DNA from: Beroe forskalii
Taxonomy: Eukaryota; Ctenophora; Nuda; Beroida; Beroidae
Assembly: GCA_011033025.1 (NCBI GenBank)
Contig: WFMF01000495.1
Span: 1 to 64,000, forward strand
Reading direction: 5' to 3'
Length of the DNA stretch: 64,000 nt
The notes under the pieces were generated by a model. That model was not told where the DNA came from. It saw only the letters and a list, made by a program, of their open reading frames with translations, and ran no database searches. Position 1 is the first letter of the stretch. Every line of letters begins with the position of its first letter. Positions 1 through 11,217 of the stretch are shown in pieces. The position numbers were made by a program, and so were the translations under genes.

Positions 1-446
1 CTTAGTTTCAGTCGCTAAGTAATTTTTCGTGGACATTCTTCAATTCTTCAATATTTTGAAAAACTATCTTGATGTCTTGGTTGGTAAGGATTGGTTTCAA
101 CTTGTCTAGAAAATGAGTGATAACAATCTCTAAATGCACATAAGTTTTTCAGTTTCAAATAGTTCATCAATCATAAGCCACGTTTATCATTGGGTAATCC
201 ATACGATACTGCTTTATTTTAACAATATCTTCAATGCTTTCCTGCTGGTATGAATCTTATAGGAAAATCATGAGTACGTTCGAATTGAACGAAATCATCA
301 ATCCTACTATAAAATATCTTCACTTCTAGATTCAGCATCACGTTGCAAGGTATTATATACTTCTTGGTCATCATAAGAAATAAAGAAATGGATGAAACTA
401 ACCTAGCTTGATTAGTCTGTGATAACTTGGACAGAACTTCAACTAC
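1..446 (-). pseudogene. VAV: VAV-like gene: exon 3 and broken DH-domain exons
   Basis: Vav is a Rho-family guanine nucleotide exchange factor (CH, acidic, DH, PH, C1, SH2/SH3). Exon 3 (403-446) reads VVEVLSKLSQTNQA between a good acceptor (ttaatttcag) and donor (GTTAGT). It continues in phase from exon 2 and matches the CH-domain end (VIETLSRLS in Vav). About 245-380 reads as an acidic stretch (DDQEVYNTLQ, SEDI) like the Vav linker, but with one apparent extra T. From about 208 to 1 a DH-like exon reads MIDELFETEK, TYVHLEIVITHFLDKLKPIL, then NQDIKIVFQNIEELKNVHEKL, matching the start of the Vav DH domain. This exon needs at least two single-base shifts at homopolymers and meets a TGA near the window edge. 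Either the gene is decayed here or the consensus has indel errors. The rest of the gene lies off the left edge. Confidence 0.6.
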
Positions 447-1125
447 CTGAAATTAACTTATATTAAAACATGGTTGCTATTTCATTTTGTTACAACTTAA
501 CTTAGGGCTCTAACAAATTACCATTATCATGCCTGAATTTTGATGTGAAATAGATGATACCAAGCAATATCTATCTTTAAATTAAATAATAAGGTTTCAT
601 GGGTTTCAGATTTAAGAATACAATAGTGTTCTACCACTGTTTGACAATTTTGGGATTTTTAGATAAACTTGAATGAATCTAATTATAGTGTCGAAACCAT
701 CCCAATTTTCAGAACTACATTTAAGGACTGTCTATTAAAAATCCACATTAAGTCAGCCAATGGACACAGAGGAGGAATGTTTTTGCCAAATGGAACTTGC
801 ATGAAATTTGGTGGTGTCCATTAATAGGACAGCTTGAAAGATGCTAATCCCAATTTTCAGAACTAGAGTAGGAGCTGTCTATTATTTAAGGAAATCCACA
901 TTGAAGGAGAGAAGGTTGAACACTTTGTGGACAGAGGGGAGGCCTTTGTTTTTGCATTTCATACTATGCAGGTACATCCTTAAAGTATAATCTCGAAAAG
1001 CATGACTGTCCAATGGACAGTCATGCTTTCTTGAGTGTATACTCAATATAGTGTAACTATCGAGACATTGCCTCTTCCATTGGTTCTTAAGTCTTGTGAA
1101 ACATAAGAAATAAAATGATAATTAT
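447..1125. other. VAV intron 2, distal part
   Basis: Noncoding. Two diverged copies of a roughly 150-bp segment begin near 690 and 840; both contain cccaattttcagaact and a gacagag motif. A near-perfect hairpin with 15-bp arms and a 3-nt loop lies at 997-1029 (GCATGACTGTCC / GGACAGTCATGC core). Confidence 0.5.
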
Positions 1126-2417
1126 GGGGGGGGGGGGGTTTCACTGTCCCAATTGTCCCTGTCCCAATTTACTTTTTTTTGAGTTTGGGACTGGTTTTTG
1201 GGACAAATGGGACAATTGAGACAAACACAAAGTTGAAAAAACAGTCATTTATCATTTTTGACATTGATCCAAGATTTTCTATCATATTCGAGTAGCCAGG
1301 TAGGGTTGAGTATGCATTTTGGACGGCGTTTGTTTTGAGGTTGGAATATGGTGGATACAAAAAAAGTTGGTGGGAACTCTTAACTTTGTAAAGTGTGGCG
1401 TTGGCCCCAAAATTGGCCCAAATCAAAATTGGGCCATACGCGAACTTTAAATGGAACTATCTCAGCTTCCTTTTGGAGTTGGAGCAAAAGTTGGTGTTTA
1501 AAAATGACCATAATGGTCGAAATATGCCAACGGATGATGGTTCCAAGACGGTTAGAGCTTTTATTTTCCGAGATATTAACGATTTTGTTCATGCGCCTTG
1601 GACATTAATAACCACGATTTCTTCTATCTTTTTTACAGACTGAGTACTTTGCAATCGAAAATCATCTTGAATTGACTTTTCACATGTCAGATTGATGGCC
1701 CTGGACTCTTGTGATCAAGATTAGGTCTATTTATAGCCTGAAAAGCCTCATATTACTTGACTTTCATCCCAGTTCTATGCTATCACATGGGTAAAATCAA
1801 GTTTTTGATGGTATATTTGACGCATTCCCGCCCTGGCCAGGGCGGTAACCCCCCGCGGTAAAAAGAAAACTGGCCAGGGGTTATAAGTTAGAGATTTGAG
1901 TGTCACAGGGTGATTCCCTCCCTGGCCAGGGAGGTAACCCCCCGCGGTAATAAAAAAAACTGGCCAGGGGTATAAGTTAGAGATTTGAGTGTCACAGGGG
2001 TGATATAATATATAATAAATATAATATATAATATATATCATGATAATTGGGAGCAAATTTGAAACGCTGAGATCTCAAGAACGGGAAATGGTAGTGAGGC
2101 GATCGAGGTCAGATTTTGTTGATCTAAGATGGAAAAATGTTATAGGCTATAAGAGAAGTTCTGGTGACGTCATTTTCACGTCACTATGACGTCATCAACT
2201 TAGCGAAATTTTATTGCTTTTTTAGCGAAAATAGGCCATTTTTGAGCGCATTTTTCTCAAGAAGGAAAGGCGATAGCTCAAAATGTTGAAAATCGTTAGT
2301 TGGAAATTTAATGTTTTCAGAAAATCATATGGGATCATTGGGCTATCTCGTTTTCATCAGAGATATACACGGTTTTCTAGGTACGGTGAAAAATCAATTT
2401 CCAAATTATAGGATTTG

Positions 2418-2661
2418 GGGGTCCAGACCGCTTGGGGTCCGAATAAAGGGGTCCAATAACGGGGTTCTGAATAACGGGGTCCAAACGGGGGGTCGAATAA
2501 CGGGGGTCCAATAACTTGGGGTCGGAATAACGGAGGTCGAACGGGGGTCCGAATAACGGGAGTCCGAATAACGGAAGTCTGAATAACGGGGGTCTGAATA
2601 ACGGGGTCCGAATAATGGCGGTCCGAATAACGGGGTCCAAATAACGGGGTCCGAATAACGG
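2418..2661. repeat. 15-bp minisatellite (GGGTCCGAATAACGG)
   Basis: About 16 tandem units of 12-16 bp, consensus near GGGGTCCGAATAACG, with substitutions between units. The unit is close to a multiple of three and lacks stops in several frames, so it produces spurious ORFs on both strands. Confidence 0.85.
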
Positions 2662-2683
2662 GAAATATACGATGGACTAGTGA

Positions 2684-2870
2684 AGCACGTGAGTTCATGC
2701 GGACGTTTTGTAGAAATTAGGGGATTTGAAGAAATTGATATTTACACGGGATTTTCGAGTTGATTATGTTGAAATGAGTTTAAATACGACTATTGCACGT
2801 GAAATTAGATCTGGTTGCTATATTTTAGCACGTGAGTTCACGTGGACGGACTGTAGAAATTAAGAAATAT
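2684..2870. repeat. CACGTGAG ~140-bp repeat, first array
   Basis: One full and one partial unit beginning gcacgtgagttca, containing tgtagaaatta and gaaattagatctg. The same unit recurs three times at 4053-4390. Confidence 0.7.
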
Positions 2871-3056
2871 ATCAATTCTAGTAATTCCAAGTTAGAAAAA
2901 CGTAGTTTTGAGCTTTCTAAGGGTGAGTTACGTGGAGGTTTAGACTTCGTGTGGGCAAGTAACGTGCAGGTTTTGGACTACATGAGGGCAAGTTACATGG
3001 GTTCAAACTGCGTTTGGGCAAATTACATGGGTTCAAACATGAATCTGTCAAGATAT

Positions 3057-3185
3057 CACCACCAAAACCGTTGGACGAGTTGGTCTAGTAACCGCGGGTT
3101 GGAACCTGAAAAGGTCCAAAATGGACTGACCACATCCAAACCAGCGGGGGGTTACTAGACCAACCGTCCAACGGTTTTGGTGGTG
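3057..3185. mobile_element. Foldback element, CACCACCAAAACCGTTGG ends, copy 1
   Basis: Starts CACCACCAAAACCGTTGGAC and ends with the reverse complement. Arms of about 50 bp run through GGTCTAGTAACC. No coding capacity. It lies at the end of the first large tandem unit. Confidence 0.7.
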
Positions 3186-4052
3186 TATAATAATAATACT
3201 ATATAATATGTATCATGATAATTGGGAGCAAATTTGAAACGATGAGATCTCAAGAACGGGAAATGGTAGAGCCATGATCGAGGTCAGGTTTTGTTGATCT
3301 AAGATGGGAAAATGTTATAGGCTATAAGAAGTTCTGGTGAGCGTCATTTTCACGTCACTATGACGTCATCAACTTAGCGAAATTTTATTTCTTTTTTAGG
3401 TCATCTTTGTGCGCCATTTTCACCAAGAAGGAATGGAGATAGCTCAAAAGTGTTGAAAAATCGTTAGTTGGAAATTTAAAGAGCTTTCAGAAAATCATAC
3501 GGATCATCGGGCTATCTCGATTTTTCATCGAGATATCACGCGATTCCCAAGAATGCGGTGAAAAATCGATTTCAAATTATAGGTCAAAACTGAAAGCGAG
3601 TGAGAGATGTACCAAAGCGAGATGAGACCGGTCAAAGTATGTTCTACTAAGGCGGAATTGCCAATAGACTATATGGGAAATTGGTTTGAGCCTATTTGGT
3701 GCTGTGATGGCGTCATCAAAATCGCGTAAAACCACTAAAATAACGTATTTTGCGATAAAAAACGCTATTTTGCACTACTTTGAACATCTCTAACTCAGAG
3801 AGTTTTCATCGGATAATGTTTTACGTCGATATTTTGCTTTTAGACCTCGAGATTTAGCTATAAAAATAGTTTCAAGGTGATCGGTCGAAAAAAGTCGTCA
3901 TGTGAAGCCTCTACAAATTGAGATGCAAAATGGTTGAAATTGCGTTTATGACGAAAAATTGTACTGTAGTCTATTCACCAACGATACGATAGTGAACTGA
4001 TAATGGTTTCTCCATGTCTTGCAGTGACTAGGGATGAAATATACGATGGAAT

Positions 4053-4390
4053 AGTGAAGCACGTGAGTTCACGCGGACGTTTTGTAGAAATTAGGGATTT
4101 TGAAGAAATTGATATTTACATGGGATTTTCGACTTGATTACGTTGAAATGAGTTTAAATACGACTACTGCGTGAAATTAGATCTGGTTGTTATATTTCAG
4201 CACGTGAGTACACACGGCCGTTTTGTAGAAATTAGGGGACTTGAAGAAATTGATATTTACACGGGATTTTCGACTTGGTGACGTTGAAATGAGTTCAAAT
4301 ACGACTGATGCATGTGAAATTAGATCTGTTTGCTATATTTCAGCACGTGAGTTCACATGGATGATTTGTAGAAATTAAGAAATATCAATT
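4053..4390. repeat. CACGTGAG ~140-bp repeat, second array
   Basis: Three tandem units beginning near 4053, 4200 and 4345. Each starts agcacgtgagt and carries tgtagaaatta and acgttgaaatgagtt. The last unit is truncated. Confidence 0.75.
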
Positions 4391-4571
4391 CTAGTAAATC
4401 CAAGTTAGAATAAATGGTTTTGGACTTAGATCGGGGTGAGTAACGTGTTGGGTTAGACTTGTGTGGGCTTATAACGTGGGTTCGGGACTACGTGAGAGCA
4501 GGGCAAGTTACGCGGTCCAAACTGCCTTTGGGCAAGTAAAATGGGGTTCAAACATACATCTGTCAAGATAT

Positions 4572-4716
4572 CACCACCAAAACCGTTGGACGGTTGGTCT
4601 AGTAACCCCCCGCGGGTTTGGATGTGACAACGGAACCTGAAAAGAGACAAAATGGGCTGATCACATCCAAACCAGCGGGGGGTTACTAGACCAACCGTCC
4701 AACGGTTTTGGTGGTT
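4572..4716. mobile_element. Foldback element, CACCACCAAAACCGTTGG ends, copy 2
   Basis: Same family as 3057-3185, with arms running through CCCCCCGC and TTTGGATGTG. It has the same left flank (ctgtcaagatat), so it was copied with the enclosing unit rather than inserted independently. Confidence 0.7.
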
Positions 4717-4720
4717 TTAT

Positions 4721-5260
4721 ATCCTTGAATCCAATGATTTGTTGTCTGACGTCTACTGCTGCTCAGTATTTAGGTAATCTTTTGCCGAAATAATAGATAC
4801 TCAGATATGTGATATTTGCATCAAGTGGATTCTTTCCAAGTATCCACGACAAGATCGTTCAGCTCACCTCTACAGTAGATCCAGCCCACCCCTTCATTCT
4901 CTGACCGGATGTTATAGATAGAAAGTATGCTGTGGATGACGGATGTGCTTCTCAGATGGTCCTCATCTGTTGGTGCTGCCAACATCTGCAAGAAATTCAT
5001 CAACATCAGAGCAAAGTTTCCTGGCTGGGAAGAGGCTTTCCTTCAAGATATTTTTTCACCCTGATATACCACACCTTGAGCTCCATTCCTCATCATTGTG
5101 AAAGTTGCAGCTATCGCTATGATAAGCCAGAAGGGAGTTGGGGAGAGGAGAACCATCCTGTCCAATGTTGAAGTCCCATATTACTTCAATTTCATTCCAG
5201 TTCTTTGCTATCACATGGGTTAAAACCAAGTTTTGACTGTATAATTGACGCATATACCAG
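4721..5260 (-). pseudogene. Degraded ORF fragment in left arm of the long-TIR element
   Basis: On the minus strand a short reading frame (about 5006-4821) encodes MLMNFLQMLAAPTDEDHLRS and IYNIRSENEGVGWIYC. A second frame upstream (5253-5056) contains HVIAKNWNEIEVIWDF. The region is the inverted partner of 6540-6955, where the same protein is recognisable with changes. The family is not recognised; it may be a captured host gene or part of the element's own protein. The end of this stretch (5190-5260) repeats a segment also found at 1760-1826. Confidence 0.35.
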
Positions 5261-6539
5261 GAGAAACCTAAAATTTCAGGTTAAGGTAGGCTTCAACTAG
5301 ACATGGCTGGTGGCTTTGCTGCTTCCCTTTATGTACCTCCAATATCATTGAAGCATTGAATACGTTACGTCAAAGTTGTTTTTGATATGTTTCTCACTTC
5401 TTCACTGAACTGTTACTCAGCACTTAGGTAATTGATTGCTGAAACAATTAATGGTGAGTACACAGATAACTTTAATGAGATATTTGGATCCAGTGGAGCA
5501 GTGGATTTTCCCGAGACACAAAGCCTGAATTTGGATTCTAGCAACAACTAAGCATGGCCAACTTGATTCCATTTGAGGAAAACAAGAAAATTGAGGAAAA
5601 CAAGAAAATTTATTTTACACAAACAAAATAAATATAAATATTAATTGTCAGAGATAAAGATGATTCCAAAAAACTCAGGTGGTAAAGGATTTGAGTGGTA
5701 ATGCTGAAAATTGTTCTCTGTGAAGCTGTTCTAAAAATTATATTCCTTGTCATTTTTGAAACTTGAAATTTAGTTTAGCATATGCTTAACTGAGCTCAAT
5801 TGTTTGCATGGAACTGATTGAGAATGGGAATTCACTTTAAATACTTAGATAGACAATTAGGCAACGAGGCACTTTTTGGGGTCGTTGTTTTAATACATTG
5901 AGCTTATATCAAATCTCATATCAAATCCTTTATTCTGAGTAATAACTTACAATTCTTAATCAAGCTAATACTGTTTTTAGCAATGATATTGTCGATATTG
6001 CTTGGTTATAACAACAGTGAATTGTTCAATAGACTAGATATAATAAATACATTTTTATATAAATAAAAACATGCATTCCATTCAACTTCAAATTAAATAA
6101 CAATATTTTCAATTAGTGTGATGAGTTTTTCTGCTTATTTAAAATTTTCAAAGTGAAATATTTGGGTTAAAGTGGTAACGTCTAAGACACAGGAATAACG
6201 TTAAAATTACAATCTTTGCTAGCCATGATGTTGTATGGAGGACGGCAATTTCTTGCCTTCTGCACCCACCATTCATCTGGTTAGGTTGTAGGGGCCTTTT
6301 GTACTTCGTTACTTATGTATTGCAAGGAAAAATTTAGCAATGCTTGGATTCTTCAATAGGATCCATTTTTTCGATTTTCAAAAATTATATTACAATTTTT
6401 CAAAAACATCAACTTTTGCAGATTTTTTGCTCACACACACAAGCTTAACAAAAAAGAAACATTACACACATCTTTCAAAGTGCAATTGTATCGCTATTCA
6501 ATCAAATTCAACTCATTTATGGTACTTTTACGACTTAGG
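5261..6539. other. Centre of the long-TIR element
   Basis: AT-rich with many stop codons in all frames. No coding region, RNA or organised repeat seen, apart from a short direct repeat (attgaggaaaacaagaaa) near 5574-5610. Confidence 0.4.
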
Positions 6540-6955
6540 TTGAATTGGAAGCGACAAAAATCGGTTTTGGAGGAATGGAGCTCAAGGCAGTATATCAGGG
6601 TGAAAATATCTTGAAGGAAAGCCTCTCCCCAGCCAGGACAATCTGCTCTGATGTTGATGAATTTCTTGCTGATGTTGGAAGCAGCACAACAGATGATGAC
6701 CATCTGAGAAGCACATCCACAGCATACTTTCTATCTATAACATTCGGTCAGAGAATGAAGGGGTGGGCTGCATCTACTGTAGAGGTGAGCTGAACGATCT
6801 TGTCGTGGATACTTGGAAAGAATCCACTTGATGCAAATATCACATATCTGAGTATCTATTATTTCGGCAAAAGATTACCTAAATACTGAGCAGCAGTAGA
6901 CGTCAGACAACAAATCATTGCACTATCCATCCTATCTAAGATGGATTCAAGGATA
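6540..6955 (+). pseudogene. Degraded ORF fragment in right arm of the long-TIR element
   Basis: Inverted partner of 4721-5110. The longest frame (6545-6793) reads MELKAVYQGENILKESLSPA and then STTDDDHLRS. It is broken relative to the left-arm version (DEDHLRSTSVIHSILSIYNI). Function unknown. Confidence 0.35.
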
Positions 6956-7719
6956 TATGCGTCAAATATACCATCAAAAACTTTATTTCACCCATGCGAT
7001 AGCATAGAACTGGGATGAAAGTCAAGTAATATGAGGCTTTTCAGGCTATAAATAGACCTAATCTTGATCTCAAGAGTCCAGGGCCATCAATCTGACATGT
7101 GAAAAGTCAATTCAAGATGATTTTTCGATTGCAAAGTACTCAGTCTGTAAAAAGATAGAAATTTCGTGGTTTAATTGGGTCAAGGCGCCCACAGCGCATG
7201 AACAAAATCGTTAATATCTCGGAAAATAAAGCTCTCACCGTCTTGGAACCATCATCCGCCGGCATATTTCGACCATTGCGGTCATTTTAAACACCAACGT
7301 TGCTCCCAACTCCAAAAGGAAGCTGAGATAGCCCTAGTTAAAGTTTGCGTATGGCCCAATTTTGGATTTGGGCCAATTTTGGGCCAAACGCCACACTTAC
7401 AGTTGACGAGTCCCCACCAACTTTTTTTGTATCCACCATACAAGGCCATTCCCACCCTCAAAACAAACGCCGTCCAAAATGCATACTCAACCCGACCTGG
7501 CTACTAGAGTATCATTGAAATGAATGTTATATTCATACTAGTATACTAAGTACATATTTTGGCCGTGTTTGTTTGCAGTGGTTAAGTGTTCCCACTTCCC
7601 TATCCCAAAACCTATGATAGGAAATAGAAGGTGGCAGTTGCAATGCAGCAGGTGTCACTATGTAACAGGCTGTGAGACTAAAACACCAAACTGCTGCTCA
7701 AAAACACAATCATTTGAGC

Positions 7720-7965
7720 CCCGGTTGTCTCTGTCATTTCTGCCCTAATTGTCCCAAATGTCCCATTTGTCCCAGTCTGCATTCACTTTTTTGAGTCCCA
7801 TCTGTTCCATTTTCTGTCCCAATTGTCCTAGTCCACATTCACTTTTTAGTCCCATTTGTTCTGTTTTCTCTGTTCCATTTGTCCTAATTATCCCAATATC
7901 CTCATTTGTCCCATTTGTCCCATTTGTCCCAATTTTCCCTGTCCCAATCCACTTTTTCTTGATTT
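7720..7965. repeat. GTCCCATTTGTCC pyrimidine-rich subterminal repeat
   Basis: Irregular tandem copies of TGTCCCATTTGTCCCAATT separated by cattcacttttt, just inside the right end of the long-TIR element. The left end (1140-1225) holds a shorter version. Confidence 0.65.
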
Positions 7966-8015
7966 TAGGACAATTGGGGCAGTGACCCCCACCCCATTAT
8001 GCAAACAGTACCTAC

Positions 8016-8528
8016 CTTTCCAAAGTTTTCAACTTCAAGAAGCTCTGTGGCAGTAAATAATTCATGAGTTTGGAATCCAAAGAACTTGATGCAAGCATTA
8101 AGGAAGTTATCAATATTCTTTAGGCACATAAACTGGATAGAGGGTCTGTGGTAAAATGTCTTGATAGCACCAGGGTGAAGGAAGTTAGCAACTTCACACA
8201 AGACAACACCATCAACAAGATTCATGGCAAAGTTGAGGATTTCATTGCAGGACTGAGCAAGCTTCCCTGAAATGATAAAAGATCACAAAGAAAACATTGA
8301 AATTTGCATTACTTTGAAATCAATTTTATGTAAGCTTGCAGCAAGATAATTAGATATAGTGAATAGAAACTAGAATCAGTATCCAAATCAGTATCCTAGA
8401 GTTAATGAGCCCTCTATTTTGAGAGATCTGCACACATATGCAATTCAATGACAAGTTAACAAACCTGTTGAGTAGAGCCAATCCTGTGCATTTTGCCATT
8501 GGATTCCTCCATCCATATTTCGGGCCAT
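8016..8528 (-). CDS. VAV: VAV-like Rho GEF, exons 1-2 (calponin-homology domain)
   Basis: Exon 1 (8465-8528) starts MARNMDGGIQWQNAQDWLYS and ends one base into a codon at donor GTTTGT. Exon 2 (8016-8266) starts after a tatcatttcag acceptor with the complementary two bases and ends in ENFGK at donor GTAGGT. Together they encode most of a CH domain: LVDGVVLCEVANFLHPGAI, then QFMCLKNIDNFLNACIKFFG and LLEVENFGK. The CLKNI..FL..C..FG and FGK signatures are those of Vav rather than of spectrin-type CH domains. Vav activates Rac/Rho downstream of tyrosine kinases at the plasma membrane. Exon 3 lies at 403-446, so intron 2 is about 7.6 kb and consists almost entirely of the 1126-7995 element. The start ATG follows ...cacatttgag, so a 5'UTR splice junction just upstream is possible. 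No frame damage is seen in these exons. Confidence 0.75.
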
Positions 8529-9260
8529 CTCAAATGTGTATTCAATTCAATTCAAATATTTCATAGCATTAAGGGAGCCATCACATATTACCTCATCACC
8601 AGACAGGGGGAAGGGGTTTCTAAATGCTGACAGGGGGAGGGAGGTGGTTTGAACTATGCTGACTTCAGCAATAATTTTGAAATTTTGGCATCCATATGAT
8701 TCATTTCCTGACGTTTTTGTTCATGATATTTTGTTTTGAACTACTTATTGTATTTCTGTAATATGATATCTCTATTTGAAATCTTACTAAGCATGTGACA
8801 GGCCATGTGACAAGGTCATACTTGTAGAGGCCCACTACAGCTTTAGCAGATCAAGCAACTGCATTTTAATATAATGATAAAACAATTTTACTATAAGTCC
8901 AGTTCTTATATTTACTATAAGTCCAGTTCTTATATTCTAACTTTGCTTTCACCCTTTAGTTTCAGGAGTTTCGATAATTTTTTATTCAGGAGTTTCGATA
9001 ATTTTTTTATTCATCAGTAATTTATCAAATTTGTTTTACACTCAGTTTATTCTATAATCAGATTTGTAATCATGTTTCTCGGTGCTCTGGGATTCCCCAA
9101 CATCAAATTACATTATATGACATTCATATACGTTGATTTTACTATAAAGTAACACAATTCAATCTATAAAAATTAGCTTAAAAACTTTGTCCTTCGTTTC
9201 CACACCTTATATCCGAGGTGTCCAAAATAGAATAAAATTCCACAATTTAAAACTTCACTA
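8529..9260. other. Upstream of VAV exon 1
   Basis: Contains gaattcaattcaatt runs next to exon 1 and two short tandem duplications: actataagtccagttcttat near 8892-8935 and caggagtttcgataat near 8962-9005. No promoter motif can be assigned. Confidence 0.4.
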
Positions 9261-9283
9261 CAAGTAACCACGACATGTTAGTT

Positions 9284-9323
9284 GCAGCGAATTTTCATCA
9301 TAACATATGACATCATCAGGCTG
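9284..9323 (-). ncRNA. Hammerhead-ribozyme-like motif in PLE1 3' pseudo-LTR
   Basis: On the minus strand: CAGC, CTGATGA, one T, stem GTCAT/ATGAT with loop ATGTT, GAAA, AT, TC, GCTG. CAGC and GCTG can close stem I around the core, and stem III is minimal. Hammerheads are known from PLE pseudo-LTRs. The unpaired T after CTGATGA is non-standard, so activity is uncertain. Confidence 0.45.
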
Positions 9324-9604
9324 AAATTGTATTGTCAATTTATATCATTGCACACACGCAAACGTATAAATATTAATAACCAACAGGTATGAACCACTCA
9401 ATATTAAAACTTGGCAAGACATGTCGATTTAAAGATCTCAATCAATCAAATTTACAAACTGAAATAAAATGAAATAATGCAATCATCAATTAATATTACC
9501 TACTGTACAAACTGAAAAGATAAAGCAAATAAAATAAAACTGATAAAATTATGATAAAGCAAACGCCCTAAAAGATGCGCAGTGGGATGGAATATTCCTG
9601 TGTA

Positions 9605-10822
9605 TTAAGCGTTTGTTTCTTGCCTAGTTTGAGCATAACACTTTCCATATAAGCGAGGCCGAAGATCGTTTGAGCAGTTTCCAAGGATTTGAATGTCCTT
9701 GAAAACAAACTCGCACTCGGGGTCACCCGTTTCGGATATGTGCCCATGGAGAGCGCTATTCTCTGTCCTAGGATTGAGATGCCCATTTGAACTGTAAAAT
9801 CTTTCATAAACCGTGTTTTTGGTTTTACCCAAATAAACACTTTTCGGCCCACACTTTTTACATTTAATGTAATAAATTACCCCCGATTTACATTCCAATG
9901 GCAAACTATTATATCCTTGAATCGAAACATATCCTTGATAGAAAATCCTCTCTTAAAAACAACCTTAAGATCAACACACGGATAGAATTTTCCAATCAAC
10001 TGTCTTAATCTCTTAGCTAAAAGGTAAGAGGGCTGGCCTAGAAACGGCAAAACAAACGTTATAGATTTCTTGCTAACAGTGTCAACTTGGTCATCAGGTA
10101 CCTCATATAACTTAGCCAGAAATTCGTTAGTACATTTGTCAATTAGTTTAGTAGGAAAACCATTACCAATAAATTTCTTTCTTAGAAATGTTAAATCTTG
10201 ATGAAACCACGAATACGTTGTTGCTATGGAGTAAATTCGAAAAATAAGACACCTTATGAGACTAAACTTATGAGAATTAGGGACAAAACTATGGAAAGCG
10301 TAGAACAAACCTCTGTCTGTGGCTTTCACTTTGGTTGAGACCTCCGTGAAAGGTTCGGACGAAGTCCGATGTACATAGGTGTCTAAGAATCCAAGTTTGT
10401 CATCGATTTCGAGTTCTATATCAAATTTAGTGGAGGAATCTATACTGTTAAGGAATTCTAAAAATCTGTGGGCAGTTTCTTCGTCGTCAAATAGACAAAA
10501 TGTATCATCAACGTATCTTCTATAAAATTCAGGATACATATCAGAGTGGACAAAATGTTCCTCTTCTAGGTAGCACATCCAGATGTCTGCTAGAATAGGA
10601 CCTAAACTGCTGCCCATAGCAACCCCATCATGCTGTTCGTAGACAGTACCATCGAAAACAAACGTACTGTTTATCACACAAAAACCAATTAATTTGCGAA
10701 GTACTTGTTCTGGGAGTGGTGGAGGAGTGAGGTGGGAGCGGTACAGTCTGTCCATGCAAATATCCACAGTCCGAGTCAGGGGAACATTGGTGAACAGGGA
10801 CTGTACGTCATATCCGAAACGG
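9605..10822 (-). pseudogene. PLE1 reverse transcriptase plus GIY-YIG endonuclease (frameshifted, 5' truncated)
   Basis: Frame 1 (about 10822-9877) has PLE RT signatures in order: YDVQSLFTNVPL (motif A), HDGVAMGSSLGPILAD (motif B), YRRYVDDTFCLF (catalytic YVDD) and LGFLDTYV. Frame 2 (9904-9605) holds the endonuclease: GVIYYIKCKKC, then VYLGKT (GIY-YIG core) and VYERF. The frame change near 9910 looks like a 2-nt gain or 1-nt loss between FKD and PLECKSG. The first codons before YDVQSLF (10860-10823) are antisense reading of the inverted pseudo-LTR, not part of the protein. The thumb and N-terminal RT regions before motif A are missing, so this copy cannot be autonomous. Confidence 0.8.
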
Positions 10823-11217
10823 GTGACCCCGAGTGCGAGTTTGTTTTCAAGGACATTCAAATCCTTGGAAACTGCTCAAACGATCTTCGGCTCCGCTATA
10901 TGGAAAGTGTTATGCTCAAACTAGGCAAGAAACAAACGCTTAATACACAGGAATATTCCATCCCACTGCGCATCTTTTAGGGCGTTGCTTTATCATAATT
11001 TTATCAGTTTTATTTGCTTTATCTTTTCAGTTTGTACAGTAGGTAATATTAATTGATGATTGCATTATTTCATTTTATTTCAGTTTGTAAATTTGATTGA
11101 TTGAGAACTTTTAATCGACATGTCTTGCCACGTTTTAATATTGAGTAGTTCTTACCTGTTGGTTATCAATATTTATACGTTTGCGTGTGTGCAATGATAT
11201 AAATTGACAATAAAATT

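Larger units (their letters stand above)
1827..4720. repeat. 2.9 kb block interrupting the left arm of the long-TIR element
   Basis: The right arm reads straight from ...gacgca to tatatccttgaatcc; the left arm has this block between those points. It starts with two ~120-bp tandem copies of a ctggccaggg / taaccccccgcgg palindromic unit (1827-2000). Then come two tandem copies of a larger unit (about 1990-3185 and 3186-4716). Each holds an AT-rich start, atgataattgggagc, two TGACGTCA palindromes, CACGTGAG repeats and a terminal CACCACC foldback. The copies differ internally: the first carries a 15-bp minisatellite, the second about 450 bp of unrelated sequence with another cgtcatcaaaa motif. 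Confidence 0.6.
1126..7995. mobile_element. 6.9 kb long-TIR element inserted in VAV intron 2
   Basis: The left end (poly-G, then TCACTGTCCCAATTGTCC) and the right end (reverse complement GGGGTCACTGCCCCAATTGTCC) are inverted copies. The match continues inward for about 700 bp on the left (to 1826) and about 1 kb on the right (6959-7995). It then resumes at 4721-5110 against 6540-6955, because a 2.9 kb block (1827-4720) interrupts the left arm. ATTAT flanks both ends (1121-1125 and 7996-8000) as a possible target duplication. No intact transposase is visible, so the superfamily is not assigned. The right end lies 15-20 nt inside the intron from the exon 2 splice donor. Confidence 0.65.

Noticed and set aside
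2357-2698. 113-codon proline/tyrosine-rich repeat protein on the minus strand
   Set aside because: It is a translation of the 15-bp minisatellite; several frames on both strands are open for the same reason.
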